Below, one piece after another: positions 31,281 through 43,162 of a stretch of 64,000 nt of DNA; the stretch's first letter is position 1, and each line of letters opens with the position of its first letter. A program made the position numbers and the translations under genes. The DNA is from Ulota crispa (taxonomy: Eukaryota; Streptophyta; Bryopsida; Orthotrichales; Orthotrichaceae). Below the pieces are notes generated by a model. The model was not told the DNA's origin. It did not search any database and worked only from the letters and a program-made list of their open reading frames with translations. The stretch covers positions 27,957,419 through 28,021,418 of the forward strand of contig OY987243.1 of the NCBI GenBank assembly GCA_963920765.1, read 5' to 3'.

Positions 31281-34154
31281 TTACAGTTCCTCAAGGAAGG
31301 AGTACACACTGCAGGCAGAACAAAAATCAATCCGGGATGAGTGTCCAGGCATCGTTTGGCCGGTGATAATACCGGCCCAGACCCCGTCTGCACGAGCCAC
31401 TAAGCCTCCGCTAAATCCAGCTGGTGTCCTGATTGAACCTCCTAATCGACCTCTGGCGAAGTCGACCTCCACAATCTCCATGTTGCCGGATTCTATAATT
31501 TTTCCAGGTCGGACCCTAATATCCGATATTCCGCCTACTTCCGACTCCCAGGGCTCTTCATATCTGCACAAAACAACAGCATCGCATCTGCATATTAACC
31601 CCTAAAGGATGTTGGTGTATCGTATACGGATGGGGTATTTGGGTAGCACATGAATCCCATTGAAGCTGTAAATTTTAAGCCATGTCACAAGCATACTACC
31701 GATCAACTACGACTTTTTGGGGAATTTTTGACATTTGTCATAAAGCCATGTCTTCAAGTACTAAATGGTCCTCGTATGAATTCAAACGACACTTTTGGTA
31801 GGCAACATCCTTTAGGGGTTAAATCACTAGACCTTGGTTAATACACAAGCTCATGATCTCCCATTCCTTCTAAATAAAAGAAAGTTGGAATGAAGCAATT
31901 TGTGATTATGTTCTATGGCAAACTCATGAGTTGGACTTTTGACATGGTTACCCGAAGACGTAGACTCGATCCCCTCGCTTAGCGTCCACGGAAATTCGAT
32001 GTGGAAGATTAGCCGGACCAATGAACATGTTCAGGAAGGCTAGCGCAAAAGTATTCTGCAAAGTGCGGACGCTGAAGAAAGCAAGGCCAAATGCAATGCT
32101 TGTCAGCATGAGCTTTGCCACTTGGCTTTTCCCTCTGCTGTCTTTGATGACCACCTCCCATCGCCCCTCCACGGTGTTCACGCTCGTCACCCAGGCAGAC
32201 TTGCAGTTCTTGGAGTCAGAGGTGGGTATGAAAAGAACCGCTGTTCCTAGAACAGCCCCTGTCTCTGGGTCAAGTAACATACCGCAATAGTCCCGAATAT
32301 TCAACCATACCAGATCCTGCATGAAAACTTCGAGAGATGAGTAAGTCGAACTGGAGCAAATTATTTCTATGGCCAGTCAGTATCACCCCCGATATCACTT
32401 GTCTCCATACGTATACAAATTCAATAACTCCGGTACCAGAATGCCGACTCTTCCCTTCACACGACACCCCTCTTACAACGCATTTCAAAGGAAAGATATC
32501 TTCATTCATTTAGAATTGGCTACTTCTAATTGACCACCATAAGGTAATGCAGGCTGAAAGCACACACCTCTGGAGATACAACATGGCGACATCGTTCCGC
32601 TCCGTGGATTTCCGGCAAGGTCACAGCCGTCGCATCCTTAAATCCACAGTGTCGATGTGGCATAGTTAGATCATGACAAAGATTAATGTTCCATAGAAAC
32701 CATGGGCAAAGGTGCAATCTTTTCCGGAGTACTTAAAAGTTTTGAGTGATTTCCATATTTTCTTTTCGAAACCACATGATAGCCAACTTGCTCACTACGT
32801 AAAATGTTCACGCAGGCTCTTTGATAGCAGGGACCTACCTGGACCCTTTGCCGCTCCTCCATGCGCTGCCGTAAATATGTCTGTCGACCAATCGAAGCGA
32901 ATTTGTAATCGGAGCGAATTTCACGGACTAATCCATCCTCTAATCCCAAAGAGTTATCGGAATTCCTTAAATCTTCTCCAATTGAGGGCTTTGGTGAATC
33001 CTTAAGGTCAAGTAATTGAGCAGGTGTTGGACTCCGAAAAGGCTGAGACGAAGGAGGATTATGTATCGTTGAAGAGAGTCCAGCTGATTGCAGTCTTGCT
33101 TCATCAAAATTGTAACTGATATACGGAATCGTAGGTGCTGATACTATGCGTGCGTCGAAGGTCTGTTTCAAGCCTGTACTCGGAAACAACTCATCACCGC
33201 TGGACGCATGGGATGCAGTGCCTTCGGCAAACGTAGGCTCCGGGGATTGGAAACGTACATGTTTTGTAACGATCCTTTTTTCCTCTGCATCCTTTAGTCA
33301 CCAAAAGATCCGAAAGTCAGCCCAATCAACCGCTAGTGATACGTATCATATACAAAAATAATTAAACCTCGCACCTCTTACACATTACACATTAATTTTT
33401 TTGCAAACTAAACAGGACGTTTGCTACTCTCAAATATTGCCCATAGCATAATACCAACTTCCGTAATTATGAACACCACATTAAACCATAATCAGCTTAT
33501 CGACATATTCAAGGGACTCATGCTGCAAGACTTCTGAGGATAGAAGAGAATACTTACATATCTAGACGAAGGGCATAGACGTTTGATAGAAGGACGTCCG
33601 GGTAAGCTTTCCCTGTCGTAATCGTTGTAGGAGGTTCGCTTATCGAGTGTGCAAGTATAAGTTGTTGCATTTGAGTGAGGACCATCATATACTCTACTCG
33701 AGCAAGGATTGCTTGTAGCCGCTGAAATAGAACAATCCAGCACGTTCTTTCCCCATCCAGATTCGCTTAAGGAGTAACTACCAGATTCTGCGTAATGATA
33801 CTTTCCCACGGCTGCCTCAAAAATCTTCTCGTTATCTGCTACAATATTGAAGGATCCAGACGGCTTATTCGCATTCTCAGACCGGCGGCTGTAAGTAGAA
33901 CCAAAACTTAACGACCGATTATGATACCATTCTTGAACTACACCGAATTTGTCAGTTGGGGGGATGTTGACCGCTCCATAGCTGTCAATCCCGACCGGCA
34001 GCTTATACAAGTCATCTGCTGGGTGCGTCTGGATACTGCTGAATGGCGGTCTCGGTGGATTGCTGCTGCTGCCGGGAACCTTCAAAATACTGGTTGGAAG
34101 CACCCGATTGACTCCCGAGATGATTCGTTTCCCCTTCTTGTCCTGATCGTGCAT
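31281..34154 (-). CDS. Uncharacterised protein with a degenerate trypsin-like domain (588 aa, 5 exons)
   Basis: Exons (minus strand): 34154-33558, 33291-32839, 32636-32568, 32316-31952 and 31563-31281. Every junction has GT-AG borders and matching phase (0,0,0,2). Exon 1 begins with ATG preceded by an in-frame TGA, but a CAG acceptor 12 bases into the frame leaves open an upstream coding exon. Residues 1-370 are Ser/Pro/Asn-rich and probably disordered, with TSILK (21-25) and KHVRF (209-213). Residues 395-588 look like a trypsin-like fold: GTAVLFIP, SAWVTSVNTV, IAFGLAFFSV, GDRVYVFG, then TPAGFSGGLVA. The serine motif (Ser546) is present. The positions where catalytic His and Asp are expected read Asn420 and Gly450. 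Function is unknown and may be non-catalytic. The last intron contains a TTAA MITE (31595-31822). Confidence 0.7.
31595..31822 (+). mobile_element. V MITE (228 bp, TTAA-flanked) inside an intron
   Basis: The ends TTAACCCCTAAAGGATGTTG and CAACATCCTTTAGGGGTTAA are near-perfect inverted repeats. It lies in the last intron (31951-31564) of the trypsin-like gene, 30 bases from the acceptor. The interior is unrelated to L, Q or U. Confidence 0.9.
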
Positions 34155-37100
34155 TCAGCGTCATATAGTCAGTATATTGCCAGTACCAGAACCCTCAAAG
34201 CCTCGACATTTTATCAAACACAAAAAACTGCTTTGGATGGGACCCATAACTTTGGGTGGAAAAAAAACAAACAGTAGCCAGAACAAGCGAGACGGCCGAT
34301 GTGAGGAACTTCAAGTTGACATAACCTTTGAAAATCTGATTTCCTTTGTCTGTGACAGAATGAAAAGAGAACGTACAGGTCATTTTTGCTTATTATTTTG
34401 ACAGGAATGACAAAGCCTCTCCTTGCAGAACAAGGCATAAATACAAGCCCCTATCCCGCCAGAACCGGCCAGGGAGGGTCAGTCACCGCCATGCAAGACA
34501 AAATTCTTTTTGTTGGAAGTAAATATGTCGAAAGCTTATTGTATTGGAAGAAGAGAAAAGGCACACCCCAGGGTCTGCCAGGTAGGGGCCAGAATGGACA
34601 CAAGGTCCGATAGCTCTGATCTTTTGATGTTCTTCACTAGTATTTTATAATAATTATTTCTACCAATGCACCAGGAATTTAAGATTATAATGAGTAATAA
34701 ATATTGGAACGGGTAAGGCAAATTACCGCGGGGTGCACCTCCTCGTCGCGGGAGTTCATTTGATGCGACCTCCTGCTTGTACTGGAGGTTTCTCCTCAAA
34801 TCTTTATGCATACATTGCTCGTAATGCAATCGGCACCATGTTCCGGAAGTGTCGTATAATGGAGTTACATGAACGATCATACTCTGCTTGCGGGCTCCCT
34901 TGAAGGCACACTTCGACTGGTTGCAAAACTAGCAATCCTTCGCTTGAACGGCACTATGGTCGGCGTGTTGGATCACAATGGAATAGCAAGGCATGAGTTG
35001 GATACTCAGAACAAGAAATAGTAGGCGCTAGAATACCTGGTCTTCTCGAACCTTCTCGAGCAATCAGTAGTTGAATGCTCATTATCCACGTTCTGAATAA
35101 TTTATGAACGTGCTTTACCCGGCACTCCGTGAATTCTTGAAAGATACTCTGATATGGTGTAGGGAGTATTGGAAGTGCCTGATGGGATCAATTTTGGCGC
35201 CCAGCCAGCATATCACCAAGTGTCACCCTTCAATCTGCAAGCCACAACCAACAGATACGATTAGTGCAGTGAACCACATAGTGCTGAAGGAATGAAAACA
35301 AATTCGGCTTAGTTTTCTGATCTCTTTAAATGTGATAAGAACTGCATGTTTGCGTTGTCCTTCTATGCGCTCGTCATTCTGCACCTATAGAGTTCGATTG
35401 CAAAGAGTACAATTCATTACAGTCAAACTACATTTTTGAGTTTAAAAGTCTCCAGAAGCGGAAATACTTCTCTTGCTCAACGATATTCCCAATTTCTGCA
35501 GCAGCAACCAAAGCTTCTTGTCAACTTCTCGCAATACTTATCACTATAATTAAATTAAATAAATCTAGCAATAGAATTCAGTCGCCTACTGCTCGATTGA
35601 GAATTAGACGGAGTAGCTCGCTTCCCTACTTACATGCTACCAATAGATATCTCACGCCCTTCTCTTGTCTAAGTAACAGTTACCGCGGACCTGGACCCAA
35701 TCGCATAATGATAACTGGGCAAATCAGAGTGTACAAAATAGGGCAAGAACCGCGATTGCAGCAACCACAAAATTCCCGAGGAATAGCACAATGCAACAGC
35801 TAGCTTGAAACTAGTAAACACTCGTACCTGAGATTGATGACGCACTAAAGTCTTTCCCTTACCCCGATGGCCAAGTCAAGCTTTTCTGTAAACTAACACA
35901 CTTCTGCCAAATCTGATCAATCTGCCTGCAAAGTGCAAATTAACATTACGTTAAGGATGTAACATTTACAGAGAATGAAGCGTGTGTTTCAAAATAAAAA
36001 TTAGCACAGACAACAAGACGGGTAGCTTATTCAATTGGATCAAGGCAACTTGTATTTGCAAAAGACCTCCCCCGCACTGCAGGCATAACATAAGGGAGTA
36101 GAGTTCGAAGCTTTCATAATGAGAGCTTATTGATGATTTCAACGTAGATTTATAGGAAAAATGGCTGAAATTTTCGGCTCCAATGACTTTACCCTTGCCC
36201 TAACCCTACCCAGCGGCTGCGTCGCCATTCATGATTACTCGCTGAGTACTATCCTTACACTGACGTCAGAAAGGGCTAAGTACGATAGTATTCAGTAATG
36301 ATCAGTATATATGGACTCATACTATAACAAATGCAACAGCCTTATACAAGAACCTTGCCATCTAACAGCAAATACCTTAGAGGGAACAGAGTATCGCTAA
36401 ATTAACGTCACGTATATTCGCTCGACAGCCACTCTGATGGCAATTCATCTAGCAGCCATCACCTTTAATCAACTGACAAGCCTTGAAGACAAGAATTTGG
36501 AGGGCGGTTCTCAACGACAATAAATGGACAGGCTTTCCTACTGCGGTGCTCAGGCTGTAGTCGTCCGGACAGCTACTCCAGGCAATTTTGTATGCATTGT
36601 GCCGCGCCTGCTCTTCACGAACGTTTTCTGCTGATCGCTAGAACACAAAAACCCGACTCTGTACCTCCCGCAGTTCACGACATTGTCTAATCGGTTGTCT
36701 AAACCTTGAGCGATACTGCAGCTAGTAGTGTTAAACAAATCCTTTTTGGCTTTCCGGATGACTGTATGAGACAAGAATTAAACATCCGCCATGAAACCGA
36801 TCAGCAATCAAGCACCGTCATCGCATGTCAACTCGTATTCTCGTCACAACTCGAGTAAAATTCATTAAAAAGTGCAGGACCGCCCTGTAGTTGTTCTCAA
36901 AGCCAACACCACCTAATAAGCTTCTAAAGAGCGACGATCACCTACTAAAACAGCACGCCGGGCAAAACAGACAGCGCATCGCTCCTCCGCAATCCACTCC
37001 CACGAAATACTGTAATTCCTTCAAAAAAACATATGGCTCTCTTGACCTCCATTCCAGGCTGTATTTCCACAGTTGCACGGGCTTCCTAACCACCACGACT

Positions 37101-37990
37101 TCAGGCGAAATTCTAAAAAAGACTCCAAACCGCGGGGTAGTACAAACCTGTACAAAATCCGTCCTCAAATTCTCAACTATGATCCTCCTTAAGACATGGC
37201 GACCATTTCGGGCTCCAGAACACGCCTCATTGCCGGAAAAGAAAGAGAAAAAACTCATGCACGAAGAAATGGAAATAACGATCGTCCCAACTGCAATCAC
37301 GTCCGCTGCCGTAAGTTGTCGACAACAATCGTTTGTTAAGTCCTCTCCGCTCCCCGATCGCCGATTAGTAAATCAATCGCGCTGGATTCATGTATTTTTG
37401 TGGCAGTAGTTGGCCTGCGCAAGGTCTAAAGGCGCTGGATGAGTGGAGAAAAGGTGAGAGAGCGGGGAGGCGTTTGTAGTTGTGGTTGATCAGCAGGACG
37501 ACTAAGCATAATTAGTTCGAGGTTTTGGAATGGGAGAGGCGAGAGGAGACGAGAGGGGATGGGAGGGGAAGGGGAGTCAGGGGGGGGACGAGGGGGGGAC
37601 AAAGATCGTGCAGGAGGAGGAGTGTGGCGGTGGTGTTGGCAGAGCCAGGACCCGCGGGAGCCGGGGTTGAGGTGGCGATGGCGGGGCCTGGTGGAGGGGT
37701 GGCCCATGTGCGACGATGCAGCGTCGGCGGACATTGTCACGTGGAGCGGTGACGATTCTGAGGAAACGTCATTCGCGTCACCGGACGGACTTCTCCCCTC
37801 TCGAGTCTTGAGTCTTGACCTCGCAACCACGCTCCTCGTCGACGTTTCTCGTCTCTCTGTCTCTCTCTGTCTCTGCCATTCCGAAGGCATGGGCGGTTGG
37901 CACGACGTTCCACGTCCCAAGCCAAGTCCCAGCTCAAGTCCATATCTCAACATTGTTACGTCCTGAAGAAGGTGAAAAACCAATATTTAG
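34155..37990 (-). other. Probable leader/upstream region of the 34154 gene
   Basis: GC-balanced and free of the repeat families seen elsewhere. A segment at about 34928-34733 (minus) follows an acceptor-like TAG and ends at a CCGCG|GTAATT donor. It encodes CNQSKCAFKGARKQS ... CRLHYEQCMHKDL, with four Cys and a His that could bind zinc. Its phase does not fit the next exon, so it may be an alternative or untranslated exon. 37426-37960 is pyrimidine-rich on the minus strand, with CT runs and CpG-rich stretches, as expected for a 5'UTR or core promoter. Several ORFs up to 185 codons there are low-complexity and not credible proteins. Confidence 0.4.
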
Positions 37991-37995
37991 AGAAT

Positions 37996-38614
37996 AGGGG
38001 GCTTCAAACATCAAGTTTTTAGGTGACTCACTAGTGAATTCACCAAGGTGAATTCATTAGGGGTTTTCATATATCTCAAAAAAACTATGAATAAATGGTT
38101 GTGAACGAGTTTTTGTTCACCAGAGAACACGCTGTAACGACCTCTGTGAGGTCGTCATGACTCATTCACATAGTGACTTGTACAAGTTTTTCACAAATTT
38201 GATTCACATGAATAAAATCAGTGGTGAACGGCATATTTGAAACCCCCTATTAGTGAACACAAAGGTGATTCATCTCTAGAATTCACTCCTAACATGATTC
38301 ACGTTAGGAGAGAACTCCAGAAATTCACCTTGAGCCTCTATGAGTAGCAGTTTGGGCACAAGCTGAATGCGGACGGAGGTCGCCACCCACCCACCCATCC
38401 TGCTCCTGCTCTTACTCATACTCGGGCTGCTCGTGCTCATGCTGGACCTGCTCTTGTAGAGCTGTTGTTGCAAAAGCTAAACCCTAGAGGCTGATGGCAA
38501 ACTCACTGGTGTCTCAAACTTTGGGCATGCGAGTGAACAAAAATAATTTACTAGTGAGCGGGGACCCAGTGAGGTGAGAAACTCATAGGCCAAATTTTAT
38601 GTTTGAACCCCCCT
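37996..38614. mobile_element. AA2: Tourist-like element with a nested relative
   Basis: The outer ends GGGGGCTTCAAACAT and ATGTTTGAACCCCCC enclose an inner pair (about 38069, GGGGTTTTCATATATC, and about 38247, GATATTTGAAACCCCC-like). The inner part matches AA1 at 52300-52898 ('gtgaacgagtttttgttcac', 'ggtggtgaacggcatatttg'). The remainder is made of TGAATTCAC-type repeats. Outer target duplication is not clear. Confidence 0.55.
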
Positions 38615-38639
38615 AATGTTTGTATAGCGTAAGGGTCTC

Positions 38640-39300
38640 ACTCAAGTGCATTCTCACTTTTAAGTGATTGAAAAGGTTACGCAAAGTGACACCACTCACC
38701 AATTTTTGGAGGACGCTATTTCTATTTTTTTAGCGTAAAACAATGAGCTCATGAGCGGAGAGCCAAGATTTTGTGAGCAAGAATCAATTTGGAACTCCAA
38801 ATCAATGAAAATTCTTAAAAAACAACAAAATTTTCAAGAGATAAAGGTTTATAATGTATATTTATAAGGCCCTATGTTCACGTTTATTGGTTAAATTTAG
38901 TATTTTGACAAAATCTAAGCTTATGGCTCCCCACTCATGGCTCATGGCTCATAGCCCATTTTATTATTACTCCCGGTTTAGCATTCCCCTTAAGCTACGT
39001 AACCTTAACATGGGAGAGAAATTGGTGGGGAATGCTATAATATGAGCGGAGATCAATGAACTCATAGCTATAAGCTTGGATTTTTTTGTCAAAACACTAA
39101 ATTTTACCTATAACCATGTACATAGGGTCCTAAATTGTACATTTCAAACTTTCATCTCTTGGAAAACTTGCCATTTTTTTATTTTTTCTATTGATTTTCA
39201 GCTCAAAATTGGTTTGTGCTCACATAATTTTCACTCATTGCTCATGACTCACCATTTTACGCTCACAAAATACTATTGTTCAATGGTTCTACATCATAAC
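38640..39300. repeat. Inverted-repeat element, decayed
   Basis: The left arm ('ttttgtgagcaagaatcaat', 'ttttcaagagataaagg', 'aaggccctatgttcac') is mirrored by the right arm ('gtacatagggtcct', 'tttcatctcttggaaaa', 'attggtttgtgctcac'), centre about 39000. Related sequences occur near 25000-25145 and 56640-56900. Confidence 0.5.
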
Positions 39301-39309
39301 TAAGGGCCA

Positions 39310-39942
39310 ACCTCCACAATCAAAAAAACAATGAGCAATTTAATATAAAAAATGACTTATTGAAAAAATCCCTTGCGGGGAAAAAACCGGGTCGCCCGAA
39401 GACAATCATAACATTCAATAGCACTAGTAAAGGCTGCCCTCCCTTCAAGAGAATGGTGTGGAATATTCCACACCATTCCATTCACTTGGATGAAATGATG
39501 TAGAATATTCCACATCCTTCTTTAGCTATGGGGATACTTGGTTGAATTTGTCAAAGTTTATGAAAGGGAGGCTTAGTTCAGTGTACACACGTCGAGGGGA
39601 CCAGACATGTCAAAAAATAAATAAATAAATAATTATTATTATTAATTTTTTTTTTCAAGATGAAGTTTGCGGATGATACCTGAAAAGAGGGAAAGGCAAC
39701 CTCTCTTCAGGCTACCGAATGTTATGATCACAGGTTTTCTTTTCGACTTCATTTTTAAAAAAAATTGTACAAAGTTAACCTCTGACGGGTCGAGGGTCAC
39801 GAAGCAAAAACGGCTTATTATATGCAAGTTCTTCAATCCCAGCGCCAGCATGGAAGTTGGCTTTTAAACATTTTATATTCTTCCACTCTCGCATGTTCTC
39901 AAATGCGATCTTCATGAATAATTCAAGTTGTTAAAACATTAC
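39310..39942. other. Unassigned interval containing a 28-bp perfect palindrome
   Basis: No gene. 39451-39478 reads identically on both strands, centred on GGAATATTCC, and a weaker version (GTAGAATATTCCACA) follows at about 39510. An ATAA/ATT-rich run occurs at 39616-39655. Confidence 0.5.
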
Positions 39943-39944
39943 TA

Positions 39945-40257
39945 AGGTAGGAGCACCCATAAACGTCAAATTAAGGGTTTTGAACATAATGACTGTTAAT
40001 AAACAACTAGCAAATTATAAGATCCTACTAGGAACAAAAAGAAAATAGTTTGCACTTTCAAATGTATTATTTAGATATTGTGAGAATAAGTTGTTAATTT
40101 TTAAAGAGCAAACTACCATTGCACCCATAATCAATTTTAAGAATTCATGTTCACATGTTGTACATCCTTGTAATTACATCTATTCATTTCCATAGATTTT
40201 TCAAGATTTTAGAGGTGAAGATTATGAAGACATTGACGCTTGTGGGTGTTCCTACCT
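39945..40257 (+). mobile_element. H element copy 2 (313 bp, TA-flanked)
   Basis: The ends AGGTAGGAGCACCCATAAAC and GCTTGTGGGTGTTCCTACCT are flanked by TA. It is the same length as copy 3 at 52936-53248 and colinear with it. Both are uninterrupted at the point where P1 sits in copy 1. Confidence 0.85.
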
Positions 40258-40376
40258 TATAAATACTTAGAATCCAACTTTCAACACTCTAAAATTTGTG
40301 TTTGCCAAGTTCATTGAAATATCACTAAATTTAGCCCCGTTTGTGAACACCGTTTGCTTAGTGGTTAAAGCAAGTA

Positions 40377-40514
40377 AGGTAGACACACCCATACCTGACC
40401 CTTTAAGAATTTTGATTGTATGTATTTGGGATGTTCATTTCATTTCTGAAATGATCATGCCGGGTATAGAGGGGACGTAATTAAGACAAGGTCAGAATAA
40501 GATATGTGTACTTA
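40377..40514. mobile_element. Small TA-flanked MITE, relative of 23746-23894
   Basis: AGGTAGACACACCCATACCT on the left pairs imperfectly with the right end ('ggtcagaataagatatgtgt'). The internal palindrome 'catttcatttctgaaatg' is conserved in position. It lies immediately before the J tandem. Confidence 0.45.
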
Positions 40515-40518
40515 ACTA

Positions 40519-40820
40519 CACCAAATAGTGCATTTAGATTGCCCCACACTAACTTCTTGACATTTCACATTATTTAAATACTTATTGCTGCTACAGTGAT
40601 TTTTAGCAATAATTACTGTAATAAATAATTTTCAAAGAGCTTGGTAACTATTACATAGTTGTAGAAACACAAACTAGTAACATCCAAGTTGTAAACCAAG
40701 TGAAATCATAATAAATGAAGAGTTGCATGCACTTCCAAATGGACAAGTGGTGGGTCATGAGGTAACTTTGTCAAGTAAGGCAACCTAATTGTTGAGGCAA
40801 TCTAAATGCACTATTTGGTG
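40519..40820 (+). mobile_element. J element copy 3 (302 bp, TA-flanked)
   Basis: An intact copy with inverted ends CACCAAATAGTGCATTTAG and CTAAATGCACTATTTGGTG. It abuts J copy 4 through one shared TA (40821-40822). Its TTGA at about 40793-40796 marks the site occupied in copy 4. Confidence 0.85.
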
Positions 40821-40822
40821 TA

Positions 40823-42042
40823 CGCCAAATAGTGCATTTAGGTTGCCCCATACTAATTTCTTGACTTTTCACACTATTTAAATATTTACCAAGACTATAG
40901 TAACTTTTGTTACTAATTATTATGATAAACAATGGAGGAAGCAAGCAAAGGTTGGGTGGAATAACAAATGCCAAAGCCAAGGGGTAGAAAAGATAGAACT
41001 AGGAATTATTATAGCATAAGGAGAGTTGCATGCCCCTCTAGGTGGCCAATGAGGAGTCATGAGGTAAATGTGCCAAGGTCAGGCAACGTAATTGTTAACC
41101 CCTAAAGGACTAGACCCCCTTTTTAAGAAACATAGCGATTTCGGGCAGGTACTTGTGATTGGAGCTTTTCATATTTTAGGCTGAAATTTTAATAGAATGT
41201 GGGGATGAGGTTTGTTTTTTGTATGCACTAAATTTCATGATATTTAGAATGATGAGTAAAAAGTTATAGCCTATATGTTGTTTTTTACGTTCGGCTGGTA
41301 GCCTGGGCAGATTTAAAAAAAAACATTTTTCTCAAAAACAAAACTTTTAGATTGGTTAAGGAGATTTATGTGAATGTAGGAAGCTTTGAATCATTCCGTC
41401 TAGATCAACAAGATGAAAGTTATGAGGATTTTTTGTTTGCGGGCAATTATGGATTCTCTACTCCAAAATAAACTTTGAAGTCCTTTGGTTTACTCAGTTT
41501 TCAATATTTTGGAAAAAGAACAAAACCAAAGGATGAACATTGTTTATGACAACATTATAACCATTGGGATTGACATTTTTCATTTCCATTAATTAAACTC
41601 TTAATGATTTAGTATTTTGAATCATTCTCTACTTCTTTTTACTTACTATTTTTTTTCCATATGTTATACAACTCCAAATGATTTGAAACTTTTTTGTCAT
41701 GTACTTTACTTAAGTGGAATAAGGAATTTAGAGAAGCACCACCCACATGGCCTTTTTTCCTTAGGAATTTCACCTTCTGAAGGGTAGCTGCCCATTTTTT
41801 TACAAGACGTTTTTGAATACTCAAACCATTCTAACTTCCAATCCACATGACGGAAAACTTTGAATTTTTTTCCACATTTTCTAAAACCATTTTTCTACAA
41901 GATCCTATGGTCACATATGCATAAAAATGTTTTTGTTTTCAAATTTGGTTGATGCTCTAAAAATGGCAATTTTGAAGAATTTTTGGTGAAAACTTTACTT
42001 GGTCCTTTAGGGGTTAAGGCAACCTAAATGCATTATTTGGTG
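40823..42042 (+). mobile_element. J element copy 4, split by a K element
   Basis: The left part (to 41098) ends 'gcaacgtaattgTTAA'. The right part (from 42014) begins 'TTAAggcaacctaaatgc'. Removing K and one TTAA restores a J sequence colinear with copies 2, 3 and 5. Confidence 0.85.
41095..42017 (+). mobile_element. K element copy 5 (923 bp) with proven TTAA duplication
   Basis: This begins TTAACCCCTAAAGGACTAG and ends TTGGTCCTTTAGGGGTTAA, nested in J copy 4. The left arm is diverged from other K copies, but the ends and the interior ('tttgcgggcaattatggatt') match the copy at 17434. It is non-coding. Confidence 0.9.
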
Positions 42043-42046
42043 TACA

Positions 42047-43162
42047 GTAGTTTTCTTTTCTTTTTTCACACTAACAAAAGAAAACTTATTCCGAGGAAAA
42101 ATGTACAAACTGCCCAGCCGCTAAGGAGCAATGAGCTTTCAATTCATTAAGTGTTCAGATGTACTCCTAGATTTTCAATTACGAGGATTTGGGAGTAGCA
42201 AGTGGCAACTAAATGCCCCAAAATCCAAATCATGAGTAACCCATCAAAGTGGACCAAAATATCATACGGTACAAAAGTCATGCACCAAGCCCTAAACTGT
42301 CAGAAACTCAGAACAACATAAGCCTGCCACGTAGGCTCAAAGCTTGTGTTGCATGCACATGCAAAGTCTTCCCTCTCAGTTCATCTGATTTACACGTATA
42401 CATTACAGAATGGAGGAAAAAGAAATGGATTTCACTAAAACTCACCTTGGAGGCTTGGACTCATTTATTCTGACACCTTGTTTTCGAAGTCAGGGTAAAA
42501 TAGGTTTGCAATTTTATGACACAAGCAAAAGTAAGAATCTGTCCCTATTTTGGAGTTGGTCATTTCATTCCCTCATGATGTATCTAAACTAAGTCACAGT
42601 TTTCCTAAACTAAATCAGGTTTTTCCTAAATAGATCTATTTTATTGAATTTTGGAATTCCCAAATTCAATCTTTGATGATAAATTTCTAAATTCTTACAT
42701 TTTTAGCATGTGACAAAAGGGAGCTTTTCACCCAAGCCCGACAAAAGAGGTGTTCCAAAAGGAAATTGATTATTTTTTGGGCAGATGTGAACAAGGTCTG
42801 AGAAGAATTGGTAGCTAGTACAAAGTTAGCCCATTGAAATGAGGAAAAACCATTTGCAATTTACAAATATTGGCTAAAAACCGGTTGAAAAATTTAATAT
42901 TTTTATTTTTATAGTGTGAGATTGTGAAAACAACCAATGTAGTTCCTTGATAAACCAGATCTCAAATATTTCCTAGACCATGGACGTGAACAAAGAACTT
43001 GTACATAAGTCAAACCGTTATCTTGCCCTTGTATTTGGGAAGGTTGTGGAGAGTTTGATAATACTTGGATGGATGTAAAAAAAATAAAAATGAAAATTTG
43101 TTACAACTACAAAAATAGTTTGAATGGAATCAACCAAATATAGTCCCCTACATGTTTTGTTG
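42047..43162. other. Unassigned interval with a Z fragment
   Basis: Bases 42522-42720 ('taagaatctgtccctatttt', 'aaattcttacatttttagc') match the Z sequence at 48841-48980 and its continuation at 49397. This provides the empty site for element Y. The rest is unrecognised. Confidence 0.45.

Noticed and set aside
32683..32838. Continuation of the 33189 frame to its own stop as the protein end
   Set aside because: A strong CAG|GTAGGT donor at 32839 joins in phase to an AAG acceptor at 32636, and the downstream exons continue in phase into the trypsin-like domain. Read-through would end the protein before it.
37426..37983. 185-codon minus-strand ORF as a gene
   Set aside because: It is Pro/Ser/Arg-rich low-complexity sequence in a CT-rich segment with alternative open frames on both strands. 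It looks like a leader or promoter region.
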